DNA of 64,000 nt from Primulina eburnea. Lineage: Eukaryota; Streptophyta; Magnoliopsida; Lamiales; Gesneriaceae. The DNA is taken from NCBI RefSeq assembly GCF_022965805.1, contig NC_133109.1, positions 7,913,869 to 7,977,868 on the forward strand, written 5' to 3'. Both the position numbers and the translations under genes were made by a program. Of the stretch, positions 34,641-47,952 are shown piece after piece. The notes below the pieces were generated by a model that was given only the letters and a program-made list of their open reading frames with translations, was not told the origin of the DNA and searched no databases. Position 1 is the first letter of the stretch, and every line of letters starts with the position of its first letter.

Positions 34641-35060
34641 GAGGTTGTCAATTAAGCAAAATTTCTTGAGAGAAAGTTAGAAAATTTGACTGCAAGAAAG
34701 AAATAAGGCAAGGAGTTCAAGAGTTTGAGAGTCAGTAAGTTTAAAATAAGAGAACAACTAATATATTATGTGCAACCTTTGAGTTGACAGACAACATGAC
34801 ACGTGTCAATATCCGCTAAAGATTTTGAAAATTTAAAAAATCTTTACGTTATTCAAACAAAATTTATTTAAATTAAAATGTTATGAAGTTAAAAAAATTA
34901 AAATCGTGTTTAAAAAATTTTGAACATTGTTTACCCTCAATGGTTAATTAAGGGGAATAAATGGAGTATGAAAGACTACTATGGGCTAAGATTAGTTAGG
35001 CTAGTACGGATTAATCAGTGATGCTCAAAGTTTTACCGACATCCTAAATCAGTATTACAC
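34641..35060. other. AT-rich stretch, no gene seen
   Basis: Low-complexity A/T sequence between the gene-like fragment and Copia-2. The Copia-2 3' LTR should lie here but I cannot delimit it. Confidence 0.5.
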
Positions 35061-37100
35061 CTAAACATATGCATTACTAAGACAAATTAATAAGGTCTTA
35101 TATGTTTTTAAAGTAAGAAAACTTAGCATCGGCGAGTGGTTTCGTGAAAATATCAGTTGTCGGTTGCTTGTGAAAACACACTCCAATCTAAAATGCTTCA
35201 TCAACACACGATCTCGGATGATATGATGTGTGATATCTATATGAATTGTCCAAGAGTACAAAATTGGATTGTACATGTTTATGATTACTTGTGTTATTAT
35301 AGAAGATATGTTACTATTTTACATCCACTCCATAGTCCTTAAGCTGTTGTTGAATCCACAACAACTCCTATTAGCTAGGTATTCAACTTCAACAGTAGAG
35401 GTTGCAATTGATGTCTGGTTCTTTCTGAACCATGATAACAGCTGATCTCCAAGGAACTTATAGGATTCATCGTACTCTTCATATCCAGCTTGCATCCTGT
35501 ATAGTCTGCATCTGAATGCATCTGAATATCCAAATAGATTGAAAGATGAGTTTTTGGGATACTATAGACATACATTATGAGTTATTTTTCAAATATTTAA
35601 GTATTATTTTAGCATCTAAACATTTCTTCTTGTTTGGGATTAGACAGAAAACAAGCAAGCAAACATATTACGAACATGATACTAGGTCAACTGGTAGTTA
35701 AGTAAAGTAATGAACCTATAAAACCTTGATACATAGTTACCTCTACTGAAATTCTCTCTTATTCTTCATTGATCTTAGTGATGAACTCATGGGGGTTGCC
35801 GCAACTAAGCGTGCATGTGTTCAAAGTCATTTCAACAATTTTTTCATATATTTGTCTTGATTGATAAAAAAAAACCTGGGAGTCTAGTTGCTTTATTTGT
35901 AAGCATAGAAAGAATTTCTATTATCATGGTCATCTCAAATTTATCATGCATAAGTTTGACAAAATTCTCACATATTTTTTGGTTAGTCGAACCGAAAATA
36001 ATATTATCAATATAAATCTGGACTAACAAATCATGATCATTCTTAACAAAGTCAAATAGATTCTTATAATCAGACCCGATTGTAAAGTTATGATAAACTA
36101 AGAATTATGATACAATATCATATCAAGCACTTAGTGCTTGTTTTAATCAATACAAAGCTTTATTTAGTCTAAACACATGATTCGATAGGATATGGTTAAA
36201 AAATATGGTGGTTGTGCTACATAAACTTTCTCTTGCAGTATGCCATTCAGGAAAACACTGTTAACATCCATATGAAATACTTTGTAATTCGTATAAGCAA
36301 CATAAGCAAAAACAACTCTTATTGATTGTAATATAGCTATTGGTGTAAAGGTTTCATCTAAATATATGTCTTCTTCTTGTCTAAAGTCTTGTGTGACTAA
36401 TCTTGATTTGCTTATAATTGCAATTTCTTCTTCATTCATTTTGTTTCTATAAACCCACCAAGTTCCTATTACTGATTTATGGGTAGGGCCTGGGAACTAA
36501 GTACCAAACCTTATTTTCCTCAATTGGTTCAATCTTCTTGTATTGGTTCTGTTCAACTGTTATCTATTAAAGTTTCCTCTGCCTTCTTGGGTTCTAATAT
36601 GTAAGAATACATTTAGCATTTTCTGTCTAGTTCTAAAAGGTACTGGAGGGTTTCCGATTACATAGGAGGATGGATGAGTTTTACTCCATTTGTAACATGA
36701 TCCGACAGGATTGTTGTCAACATTATTCTGAGTATGATCAGTTCAATTCTCTTCAGTCAAGTTCCATCGATTAAAATTACACAAGGCTGATTCACTTCAG
36801 TTTGTTTCAGATCATCTTGGTTATCAACATCGTCTTCTTGTTCCTCATTAACCTGTCTAGCTAAATGATTTGGAATCTCAGGTTCTGGTGAATTATTAAT
36901 CCTCTTGTTCACATTGACCTCATTTGCACTTTCATTTGCCAAATAAATCTCTTTGATCTAATTCTTAAGATCATCAAGGTTAGTTTGATCATTTCCCATC
37001 TTGGTTTCTCAAACACAACATGAATGGTTTTTTCAATGTTTAAAGTCTTTATTAAATACAAAAAAAAAACCTTACTTAAACAAACCAAGAAATATACCAA
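35061..37100 (-). pseudogene. Copia-2 RT and RNase H fragment
   Basis: From right to left: linker with acidic/polar sequence (36757-36942), RT with MDVNSVFLNGILQEKVYVAQP (36164-36439), active-site region IYIDNIIFGSTN (near 36020; YVDD degenerated to YIDN), RNase H with SDADYTGCKLDMKST (near 35500) and a C-terminus with a TDIFTKPLADAKF-like segment near 35100. Many frame breaks. Confidence 0.82.
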
Positions 37101-38633
37101 CACTACAAGAAAAACGGCATACGACAACGGATAAAATCCGTTGTCGTTGCCTTTTTAAAACTGTTGTAACTGAGGGTGTTGTTGAAAGTTCGTTCAACAA
37201 CGGTTTTTACCCGTTGTGGTAGGTAGAATTTGCGACGGTTTTTCAAAACCGTTCCTAATAATTTTAGAGACGGTTTTATGCCAAACCGTCGCTCATTAGC
37301 GACGGTTAATTCAACCGGCGCTAATTAGCGACGGTTCAGTCAACTGTTGCTAACTTAGCGACGGTTTTTGTATGATAACCGTCGCTAATATTAGCAACGG
37401 TCTTGTATCATTATTTCCGTCGCTAAATTGTTTCGAAAAATAAAAAAAATTCGTTTAATAATTTAATAAATCTAAAAGAAACTAACAATCGAAACTAAAA
37501 TCGTGTAAGAGAGATAAATTTTAAGTGTTATGAAGAAGTGAGAAAAATTTTATGTGTTATGAAGTAGTGAGAAAAATTTTAAGTGTGTAAAGTGATAAAA
37601 ATTATGTAAGAGAGAAAAATTTTATGTGTTATGAAGTAGTGAGAAAATTTTAAGTGTTGTGTAAAGTGATAAAATTGTGTAAGAGAGAAAAATTTTAAAT
37701 ATTATGAAGTAGTGAAAAAAAATTTAAGTGTTGTGTGAAGTGATAAAATTGTGTAAGAGAGAAAAATTTTAAGTATTGTGGGGGAAAATGGAAAGAAAAT
37801 GGAGATATTTATAGAGAGTTTGCGCGGTATTTGGTTAAACCGTCTCTAATTTCAAATTAGCGACAGACTGCGGAAACCGTCGCTAAAGGTAGCAACGGTT
37901 AATCTCAAATCGTCACTATATTGAGCGACGGATGTTTAAAAATGTCGCTAATTTTAAACATGCGACGAATGTACTGAAAACCATCGCTATCAGTAGATAA
38001 ACAGTCGCAGTATGTAGCGACGGTTGTTTAAAAACCGTCACTAATTTGGTTATGAAAACCGTCGCTATATTGAGCGACAATTTTAGAAAAGCTGTCGCTA
38101 AATGTGGCAAAGTTTGTTTTTTAAAAACCGTTGTCGTTTGTCCAAAAAAACACGCTAATAGACAACGGTTTTAAAAACTGTTGTTTTTTTTAAAAAAACG
38201 CTAATCGACAACGGTTTTTGAAACCGTTGTCGATTGTCTGAAAAAACACGCGAAAAGACAACAGTTCATAAAACCGCTGTCTTTTGCCCTAAAAAAACTC
38301 TGAAAGACAACGGTTTTTAGAAAAACGTTGTCATTGACACCCTAAAAGACAACGGTATTCAAAAACCGTTGTCGATTGTCAAAAAAAAACATGCCAAAAG
38401 ACAATAGTTCATAAACCGTTGTCTTTTGCCCTAAAAAAAACGCTGAAAGACAACGGTTTTTAGAAAATAGTTGTCGTTGACACCCTAAAAGACAACGGTT
38501 TTTATAAAACCGTTGTCAAAACGCACCTACAACAACGGTTTTCACTAAAACCGTTGTTAAAACTATACGACAACGGTTTTTCAAAAAAACCGTTGTCGTA
38601 GACGCGTTGTCATTGGGCGTTTTTCTTGTAGTG
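37101..38633. mobile_element. Non-autonomous CACTA (En/Spm-type) DNA transposon
   Basis: Terminal inverted repeats CACTACAAGAAAAACG (37101-37116) and CGTTTTTCTTGTAGTG (38618-38633), and a three-base target duplication CAA (37098-37100 and 38634-38636), all diagnostic of the CACTA superfamily. 1,533 bp, no transposase. Subterminal DNA is filled with short inverted motifs: outermost GACAACGG/CCGTTGTC units (about 37124-37215 and 38105-38605), then GCGACGGTT/AACCGTCGC units (about 37225-37440 and 37840-38100). These are plausible transposase-binding sites of an autonomous partner. It lies in the Copia-2 linker. Confidence 0.95.
37500..37785. repeat. Central minisatellite of the CACTA element
   Basis: Several degenerate units of about 60 bp containing GTAAGAGAGAAAAATTTTAA and ATGAAGTAGTGAGAAAA; AT-rich core between the GC-containing subterminal zones. 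Confidence 0.8.
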
Positions 38634-38636
38634 CAA

Positions 38637-39425
38637 CATCGTATTTAGCATAGAAAGAAGATAAAATGATTTTTGTCATTATTATGAATATAACATTTAC
38701 AGAAAAAGCACATGGAAATAAGACATGTTGGGTTTCTTATTATTCTAGATTTCAATAGGAGTTTAACCATGTTTTTTATTTCGCACAATTATAATATTTG
38801 CATAGCAAGCAATGCATATTGCTTCTGCCCAAAACGATTGAGAAATCCTAGAATTAGCTAGCATTTTTCTAGTAACTTTTTTCATGATTAGATTCCTTCT
38901 CTCAGCACCACTATTTTGATGAGGTGTTCTAGTTGATAAGAACTTATGCTGGATTCTGTGATCGTCTAGATAAGATTCATGAATTTTGTTTGTAAACTTA
39001 TTGTCTTGATCACTTTGAATCCGATTTATCAAAAAAGATTTCTCACTTTGAATAGGTTTTAGAAATCTGATCATCTGGGCAATAGTATGATACTTACCAC
39101 TCAAAAAGATTACCCAAGTGAATTTTGAAAAATAATCGATACTAACAGGGATATATTTGATTTCCCCTGAGCTTAGTACTGATATAGGTCCGAAAAGATA
39201 TCTGTGCAGTAGTTCTAAGCATTGAGAGGTTAGTTTACTCCCTTCGTTTCTAAAAATAGATATAACTTGTTTGCCTAACTGACAAGTTGAGCAGACATTT
39301 TTCACAAACTAGATTTTTGGTCGACAATAACCAAATCTTGCTTACACATATTACTAATTGATCTAAAGATCAACTGATGAAGTATCTTTGTATGGTCCAA
39401 AATGCGATAACGTAATCCAACTACA
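38637..39425 (-). pseudogene. Copia-2 integrase fragment
   Basis: Minus strand from 39305: CSTCQLGKQ zinc-region end, then the core with PISVLSSGEIKYIPVSIDYFSKF (first Asp in SIDYFS), QSDQDNKF (second Asp) and TPHQNSGAERRN (catalytic Glu). The core residues are still recognisable but the flanks carry stops. The right end is cut by the LTR-B-like repeat at about 39426. Confidence 0.87.
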
Positions 39426-40088
39426 TGCAAATCTAGGAAAAAAAGAAAATGATTAATTAGATGGTTTTAATTGCATAAATTAATTATGGTGTACATAATG
39501 ACATGTTTAAAAAGTTAATTTTCTGTTAGAATGCATAAATCTGTGTTTAAAGATTATTCGAGATGCGATCGAAGAACGGAGACCGGATACCATATGAGGG
39601 AATTTTTTTTATTAAATAATTATTTTTAATTGTTTAATGTGTGGTGTGGTGTAGTTTATTGGAATTTTCGAAAATGAGGTGTTTCTATATCTCGAGTCGT
39701 ATTTTAAACCGGTAATCGATTTTGGTAAAAATAGAGACTTTTTGAGAACTCGGCTAATATTTTCACAAACTTTACTAAACAAAACACTTTAAATATTAAC
39801 AAGGTTGCACCATGTATTTTATATCAAATAATCAAGGCTTCCAAGTCTTTTATTTCCTTCAAACTCACGCCCCATCACCTAGAAAACTAGTACTCTCCCA
39901 TTAGCACACACCACACGAAAATTTTGAGAGGAGTTCACGCAATTTTGAAGAAAAATTCAGCAAGATTCTTTCCTCGTCTCGCCGCCAACATCTCTCGTAT
40001 TGCAAGCTATTTTTCGAGCGTAATAAACGCAAAGGCAAAAAGGGGCTGCCATGGTATCGCACGTAGTTCATTATATTACGCAAAGTAG

Positions 40089-42167
40089 TGTTAGAGTAGG
40101 TGCACGTCGAGCCAAGTGTTGGCCGACTGTTCACAATGAAACTCTTTGTATAAACGATCTTTATTTTAATAATATTTCAATTTATTAATTTGGCGCATCT
40201 TTATCTTTATACCCATGCTTGTTGCATAGATAAAGTCCTTGAATATACAAATAGTAGAAAGAATATGAGATGCTCATATGATGAGTATCATGAAACTCAT
40301 ATTTGGAATACTGTATATTCTAAACCGTTCCTAGTCGATTCAGCCGCCACTAAGAAGGATAAAGGCCGCTCGAGTTAGAGACTAGTATCTGCGATGTGAG
40401 TACCATGTTTCATTGGTAGGGGACATTGTGATGTCCGAGCATGCAGATAGGTGCTCCTGGTAGAGTGCACTGAACAACCCTCTATAAAAGACTTTCCAAG
40501 TGGTTCTCACTTATCGAGTGGAAAAGTCCTAGTTTATGGTTGTACACCATTAGTCCTTATGACCCGGGACAACATTGAGACTCTATATGCTAGCGTTTCA
40601 CTTTGACTTGTTTACCGACTCTTATGGGGTCATCAGGTGGCAAGGTTGGGTGTTACGGCGAAACATATAGGAGTCGATGCATTGTAGCCGGGGATTCACC
40701 GCTTACCTACGGGTATGGATATCCTATGTGTTTTTCATGTATCTGTGGGTTGAAATCTCTGATCAGAGTATGGTGGTAATTATGAAAGGAGTTTCATAGA
40801 TTACACCATCGATGCAACCACAACATGACACATAGTATCGATTCATTGACAACTCTCGATAGACCAATAGTTGTCGAATCGATCGGGATATATGAGTTGA
40901 AGGGACCGTACTGTACGCTAACCATAATTGAATGGTTCTTGCAGGCACTATCATGTGATACCTAGGGAATCACGTAAGCGATGCTGCTAGGCGTTTAACG
41001 TGATTGGTTGGGTGCTATCAGACTTGAGTTCTGACGTTCTTACTATCAAGGAGTTGATAAGTAAGAATGGAGCAATTGGGGTATGCTCGAATAAGGACAT
41101 GTTTAGTCCGAATCACATGGAGATGTGAACCCACGGCTAGTTGTATCAATGAACCATTGAGGGCCACACAAGTACTTGCTTTGTAAATCCCGAAGAGAAG
41201 TAAAAAATAGTTCAAGGTGTTGAACGGCTTATAAATGTGTTTATAAGCGTAAAGAAAAATAGAAGTATGACTTCTATGAGAGAAATATAAATTTTAATTT
41301 ATGGAAGTGTTCCTAAGATTAAAATTTGGCCAAGTAAATAATGTAGTTGAAAATTGTGATTTTCATAAACATTGTTGTGGACTAAATTAAATTAATTCAA
41401 GTGTTGAATTAATTAAACACTAGTAGACCTAGTAGAGTCTAAATAATTAAATTAATTCAAGTGTTGAATTAATTAAATAATATTGAGTCTTGTAGAGCTC
41501 AATTTAAATAATTATTTAACTAGTGGGACTTGAGTAAAATCAAGTAATATTTAATTTATCTCAAATGTGTTTGAGATAATAAAATTTAGTCTATGGTTTT
41601 TGATGTGTTAAAAACCATATAATATATAAGTGAGACATGTAGGGATTGCATGCTTGGGAGGTGAAGAGCCTTGATTACTTTTTATTAAAATATTCAAAAG
41701 GCATGCAACTTTTGGGGAACAACTTTTGTAACACCCAAGGCTAATCTTCCCACTCCCACTCACCTCACTTTGGCCGAAAACTTGAGGGGATTTCTCTCAC
41801 ATTTTTCTTCCTTTTTGTTCTTCATTTTCTTGGAGCAAAAATCATTCTCTTTGAAAAATCCTTGAGTTTTTCTAGTGCAAAACTTGAGGGGATTTACATA
41901 GCTAAGTGGTGGGCCTTATTCTTGAAGGGGAATAAGAAGGAGCTTGTAGATTTGTCTACCAAAGAAGAGCTAAAGTATTCATACTTTAGTTGGAGCCATT
42001 TCATCAACTCTAAGGAGTTGATAGGTAAATTTCTACAAACATCCTATGCATGGTTTTAGTTTTTGTAAATATTACACAAAACATTTGAGGGGGCCGAAAA
42101 TTCTTGATAAAAATTTTAATTTTTTGCTTCCGTTGCGTTTCCGGCCTCCGTAACCGGTCCGCTTTCA
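40089..42167 (+). repeat. Copia-3 5' LTR
   Basis: TATA-like CTATAAAAGAC near 40483-40491. Contains a direct repeat built on AATTCAAGTGTTGAATTAAT (about 41396-41475). The short ORFs inside it are not conserved coding sequence. Confidence 0.94.
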
Positions 42168-42169
42168 AG

Positions 42170-42181
42170 TGGTATCCGAGC
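42170..42181 (+). other. Copia-3 primer binding site (atypical)
   Basis: TGGTATCCGAGC two bases after the LTR. It has one mismatch to the initiator tRNA-Met complement TGGTATCAGAGC, and the following bases (TAAGGTTACGG) do not extend that match, so the primer tRNA is uncertain. Confidence 0.75.
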
Positions 42182-44003
42182 TAAGGTTACGGTTTTTGTG
42201 TAATATTTGCATAATATTATGTTGAGATCGATTTCTAATCGTTTGAGATTTTTTTTGTGCAAGAAAATCAAAGGGCCGAAAATTTTGAAGAAAAACAAAA
42301 AAAAAAATATGATTTTTCGGGCAGTATGTTGCTGCCCGAGGGCTGCCCGAGCTGCCCTGAAATTTCGGGCAGCAAAGGGCAGCCCGAGGGGCTGCCCGAA
42401 TAAGTCCAGCTTTTAAAATAAAAAAAAAAAAAAAAATTTTGTTGTAGCCGGAATCCGGCGACGGAGCTCCGGCGACGGCGATGACGGCTAGGGTTTCCAA
42501 AAGTGTTTTGGACAATCTTAGTGTCATGGGCCTTGAGATGTTGGGCCATTGGATAGCCAACATAATTTGTGAAATTTAAATGGGCCTAAATATTTTTGGT
42601 GAAAAATGGTTTTTGGGCCCTTAAGTTTAAATTTACAATTGTTGCACATATTTTCTCATAAAATAAATAATTGAAGTTGGACTTTAATTATTTATAGTAA
42701 ATTGTGATTTACAAGAAATTCGATTATAAATAAATTAATTTGAAAGTAGACAAAGGTGTTTGTATACTTTGTTAATTTAATTTATAATTGTGGCGGTTAG
42801 TGATTGGATCAAGATATATAATATTGGATCAATTAATTATAGTGATAATTAATTGATGGTGTATGATATGTGATATTATGCATGAAGGATGATCAAAAGC
42901 CCAAGCCCAATTTGCTAAGGTGTATGCTAGGATATTTGTGTTGTATGATTGTAATAATTATCAAATTATAAAGTGGGCTTGGTTTATGGCCCGTTCCCAC
43001 CCCCCATGAGATGTATCCCTATGTGCCATGGATATTTAATTGTAAATATTAGAATAGGGGAAGATCAAGATTGGAAGATGGTGGCCTTGGTGATTATGAA
43101 GATCGAAGACATGTAATATAGGATGCTAATGTAATAGTATAGTTGCATTGCATCCCGTGCATTTACCCTAGGATTGGACCTAGGCCCGTGTTTGGCTCAC
43201 ACGGGCCATTAGTTTTGGGGCAATTGATCATCCTTGTACTGTTTTCTATTTATAATATATGCATGATATGTTATAAATAATGAGTATGTGCGTTATTATT
43301 ATTATAATAACAAAGTTGCATGAATCCGACAAACATACGATCAAACATGTCGAGCTTTTAAAATAAAATTAATGATGAGACCTTTCAAAATTAAAAACCC
43401 TCATTTTGAATAAGATTCAAAATTAATATCAAGTCCGAAAAGGGGAATTATAAAGTTGTTTATAATTTCCTTGTCTTCCATCGACAATGGATGCATGATG
43501 AACGCTACCCGTACTCGGGGCTCGGCTCATATTATTGAGGGGGCCCTGGGTGCCGGAAAGCTGTGACATCCATTGACATGGTGATGTGAACTACGTGGAA
43601 CTCCCATGATTTCGGCTCATATTATTGAGGGAACTCATGGCGACCGTCCATTAAGGTTCAATATCGATGGGTTAGGCTTGACACGTAAAGATGAACGACG
43701 TCATATTATTGGGTCCTAATCAAACGTGAGACAAAAGTTTACGTAGAGGGTTGCATGGCAATGCAATTGGAAACTACCTTTTAGGAATTGTGATGGCCGA
43801 TATTATTCGGGATCACAATTCGCTAATTGGACCTTACGTACCTTCTGAGGAAAGTGTTTCCCGTTTTCACTAGAGGGTAGTGAAAATGTCAAAACAGTGG
43901 GAGCGATTATTTATAAAGTAAAAGTCCAAACTTTATATCTTATTAAATATTTTAAAATAGTCATTAACATTTATCTGTTTTACTTTTCAGTACAATCTTT
44001 GAC
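42182..44003 (+). other. Copia-3 1.8-kb leader
   Basis: Untranslated. 42318-42402 is a GC-rich inverted-repeat patch (GGGCAGC/GCTGCCC repeated about eight times). The motif GGCTCATATTATTGAGGG occurs twice (about 43522 and 43615), with shorter relatives CATATTATTGGG and GATATTATTCGGG at 43701 and 43799. Possible packaging or translation-control structure; inference only. Confidence 0.7.
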
Positions 44004-47000
44004 ATGTCATCAATTCGCAACCCGTTTTCGGTCATTCTCGAAAAACACATACTAACCGGACCGAACTATATAACTTGGCTAAGAAATTTAAAGATCGTCC
44101 TAAACTCGGAGAGAATCGCATATACACTGACTGAGTCGCCCCCTGATGAGGCTCCGACTAACTGCAGTCCCGAGGAACTGCAGACCTACAAGGATTGGTG
44201 CGACCATGACTTGAAGGCGAAGTGTTATATGCAGGCTTCAATGAACGATGAGCTGCAAAGGCGATTCGAGGATGCAAAGAATGCTGCTGACATTCATATG
44301 CACCTCAAGGAGCTCTTCGGAGAGCAGACTCGGCCTTTGAGGCATGCAACAGTAAAGGAGCTCATCACTTTACGCATGCGAGATGGGACTTCGGTCCATA
44401 AGCATGGCCTAAAGTTGATTGGGCTCGTGGACAAGCTCGTGGGCATGGATTTGATCTTGCCATCGGAGTTGACCACGGATGTATTGTTGCTGTCGCTGCC
44501 TAGCTCTTTCGATCCTTTTGTCGTGAACTTCAATATGAACAAGCTCGAGCCCAGCCTTGAAGAGTTGGTGAACATGCTTGTTACTTTTGAGTCCACCATC
44601 AAAAAGGAGAAGCAGGTTCTTTATGTGGGCTCTTCATCTGGCACGAAGACCGGTCCACCTGGGAAGGGAAAGAAGCGTTCTTTCCAGCGTACCAAGAAGA
44701 GCGTGCCCTTGAAGAGGCAGAGTCCGAGTCCCGTTGTGGCAGCCGCGCCAGTGAAGGCTGAAAAGACTGTTGACATCTGTCACCACTGCAAGAAGCCTGG
44801 ACATTGGAGGCGTAACTGCAGGGAATATCTTGCGCAGAAGGGTTCTGGCAAAGGTATGTTCTTTATTGAAGTAAATATCTCGATTAACTCTACTTCTTGG
44901 GTATTGGATACCGGCTGTGGCTCACATCTCTGTAATGACTTGCAGGCGATGGGAAGAAGTAGGAGGCTCCGAGAGGGTGAGACCTTCTTAAGGATGGGCA
45001 ATGGAGCAAGAGTTGCTGCCAAAGCCGTAGGAGATATTTGTTTAATTTTGAACAATGATTTTAAGTTTGTATTAAGAGATGTTTTGTTCGTACCAGACTT
45101 GATTAAAAACATTATTTCCATTCCTATGCTTGATATTGATGGATATTCTTGTTTATTTGGCAAAGGTATTTGCAATATTTACAAGAATGAATGTTTAGTT
45201 GGTACCGGTGAACTTGAAAACAATCTCTACACCTTAAAATTAAAAGATATTCCACTTAACAATGTCCAAACGATAACAACAACAAATAAGCGCAAACAAG
45301 ATACTCTTAATTCGGCACAATTATGGCATGCTCGATTAGGTCATATATCCTTAAGAAGGATGAACAAGTTAGTGGGAGTTGGCATGTTTGATATGTCCGA
45401 TATTAATGCTCTCACGACTTGTGAATCCTGTCTAAAAGGAAAGATGACCAAAATTCCCTTTAAGGGCCATTCGGAGCGAGCCAAAGGGTTATTGGATTTG
45501 ATCCATACCGATGTGTGCGGTCCTGCTTAGCATCACCACTAAGCATGGACATGCCTACTTCATCACCTTTACCGATGACCATTCGAGGTATGGGTATGTG
45601 TATTTGATGAAATACAAGTCTGAAGCCTTTGAAAGGTTCAAAGAATTCAGAAGTGAAGTAGAGAAGCAATTGGGACGAAGCATCAAGACACTTCGATCGG
45701 ATCGAGGTGGTGAGTACTTGAGTGCCGAGTTCCAAGAGTATCTTAGAGAGAATGGGATTCTCTCGTAGTGGACTCCGCCCGCTACACCACAGTTAAATGG
45801 TGTTTCAGAGCGTCGTAACCGGACTTTGATGGACATGGTTCGGTCTATGATGGGGTTCACGGAGTTGCCGCCATCCTTTTGGGGATATGCGCTTGAAACA
45901 GCGGCACTGTTGTTGAACAATGTCCATACAAAGGCAGTTGACAAGACTCCATATGAGATATGGATGGGTAAGCCTCCCAAGTATTCTTATCTTAGAATAT
46001 GGGGGTGTCCTGCTTATGTGAAGCAGACAGTGGGAGATAAATTGGATAGTCGATCCATTTTATGCTACTTTGTGTGATATCCAAGAAATTCCATTGGATA
46101 TTATTTCTATCATCCCCAAGAAACAAAGGTGTTTGTTTCTAGTAACGCAACCTTTTTGGAAAAGGAATTTCTATTAGATAGAAAAGGCGAGATGATAGAA
46201 CTCGAAGAGGTTCGAGAGGCACCCACAGTTGTAGAACCCACACCCAATGAGCTAAGTGAGGAGATACAAGCTCCTAGGAGATCCGAGAGGATCTCGAGAC
46301 CACCTATGAGGTATGGTCTACTTCTTGAAGAGGGCCATGATGAGCCTAATCTTGGATGTGATCCAAGGACCTTCAAGGAAGCGTTATCGGATGCCGATTC
46401 ATCCAAATGGCTTGAAGCAATGGAATCTGAGATGAATTCCATGCATTCGAACCAAGTGTGGAATCTTGTGGATCCACCTGAGGGAACTGTTCCCATAGGA
46501 TGTAAATGGATTTACAAGAGGAAACTTGGGGCGGATGGGAAGGTATTGACCTTCAAGGCGCGATTGGTAGCAAAAGGGTATACTCAAAGGCAAGGTGTTG
46601 ACTATGAGGAAACCTTTTCTCCAGTTGCGATGTTCAAGTCCATTAGGATATTGCTAGCCATAGCTGCATGGTTTGACTATGAAATATGGCAGATGGATGT
46701 GAAGACAGCCTTCCTTAATGGGGATATTAAGGAAGAAATTTACATGTCTCAACCTGAAGGGTTCACATCCATCGGAAGTGAGCATATGGCATGCAAACTT
46801 CAAAGATCTATTTATGGTCTTAAGCAGGCATCGAGGAGCTGGAACCTCAGATTCGATAGTACAATCAAAGAGTTTGGTTTTACTAAGAATCCTGAGGAAC
46901 CCTGTGTGTATAAGAAGGTCAGTGGGAGTGCTGTGACATTCCTTGTTCTTTATGTTGATGACATTCTACTCATTGGGAATGATGTAGGAATGTTGCAATC

Positions 47001-47938
47001 AACAAAGATATGGTTAGCAAGTAAGTTCTCAATGCAGGACTTGGGTGAAGCATCTTTTGTATTGGGAATACAGATCTATAGAGATAGATCAAGAAGATTG
47101 CTTGGTCTCACCCAGTCCACATACATTGATACCATCGTGAAGCGGTTCTCGATGGATGAGTCCAAGAGAGGACATCTACCAATGTGTCATGGCGTGTCCC
47201 TATCCAAGTCTATGTCTCCCAAGACTGATGCAGAGATAGCGGCGATGACACGAATTCCGTATGCTTCGGCTATTGGTAGTATCATGTATGGGATGATATC
47301 TACACGTCCTGACGTGGCATTTGCACTAAGTGTAGTGAGTAGATATCAATCCAACCCCTGGTCTTCCACACTGGAAAGCTGTGAAAGACATCCTCAAGTA
47401 TTTGAGAAGGACCAATAAGCTGTTCTTGGTCTATGGGGGTGGAGAACTGAAATTGGAAGGCTATACCGACTCTAGCTTCCAAAGCGATGTTGATGACTCG
47501 AAGTCAACCTCCGGATTCATATTCATGCTCAATGGTGGTGCTGTCTCTTGGAAGAGTTCCAAGCAAGACAGTACTGCGGATTCCACCACTGAGGCAGAAT
47601 ACATTGCTGCATCGGCTGCAGCAAAGGAGGCTGTTTGGATTAGGAATTTCGTCCAAGAGTTGGGCGTCATTCCAAATGGAGTTGCTCCTATCCCGGTAAT
47701 GTGCGACAACACGGGAGCCATAGCTCAGGCGAAGGAGCCAATGTCTCATCAGAAGTCCAAACACGTATTGAGAAAGTACCACATCCTCAGAGAGATCGTG
47801 GAAAGAGGAGATGTCGTGATTGACAAAGTCGGCTCCGCAGATAATGTTGCTGATCCACTAACTAAGCCTTTACCAGGACCATCGTTCGAGAAGCATCGCG
47901 AATCAATGGGTCTAAAGCATATAGGTAGTTGGCTCTAG
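44004..47938 (+). pseudogene. gag-pol: Copia-3 Gag-Pol polyprotein with four lesions
   Basis: ATG at 44004. Gag core residues 1-210, zinc knuckle CHHCKKPGHWRRNC (259-272), protease WVLDTGCGSHLC (DTG 302-304), and GAG-pre-integrase LWHARLGHISL with CESC. Integrase core follows: FTDDHSRYGY (near 45570), LRSDRGGEY and NGVSERRNRT. RT: MDVKTAFLNG and YVDDILLIG (near 46955). RNase H: GYTDSSFQSDVDDSKSTSGF, AEYIAAS, and VADPLTKPLPG at the end; stop at 47936-47938. Lesions: an extra base near 45525 (frame shift), TAG at 45766-45768, TGA at 46075-46077 and an extra C near 47358. The stops look like Gln and Gly codons changed by one base. All catalytic motifs remain. Confidence 0.94.
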
Positions 47939-47941
47939 TGC

Positions 47942-47952
47942 AAGTGGGAGAT
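47942..47952 (+). other. Copia-3 polypurine tract
   Basis: AAGTGGGAGAT directly before the 3' LTR start TGTTAGAG. Confidence 0.85.

Noticed and set aside
37916..38110. 64-aa ORF inside the CACTA element
   Set aside because: Made of subterminal repeat units; no transposase motifs.
41862..42059. 65-aa ORF in both Copia-3 LTRs (also 49726-49923), and the 60-65-aa ORFs at 40190, 40763 and 41018
   Set aside because: Identical only because the LTRs are almost identical; no similarity to any protein and located in untranslated LTR.
42165..42563. 132-aa minus-strand ORF in the Copia-3 leader
   Set aside because: Antisense to the leader; composition reflects the GGGCAGC foldback patch.
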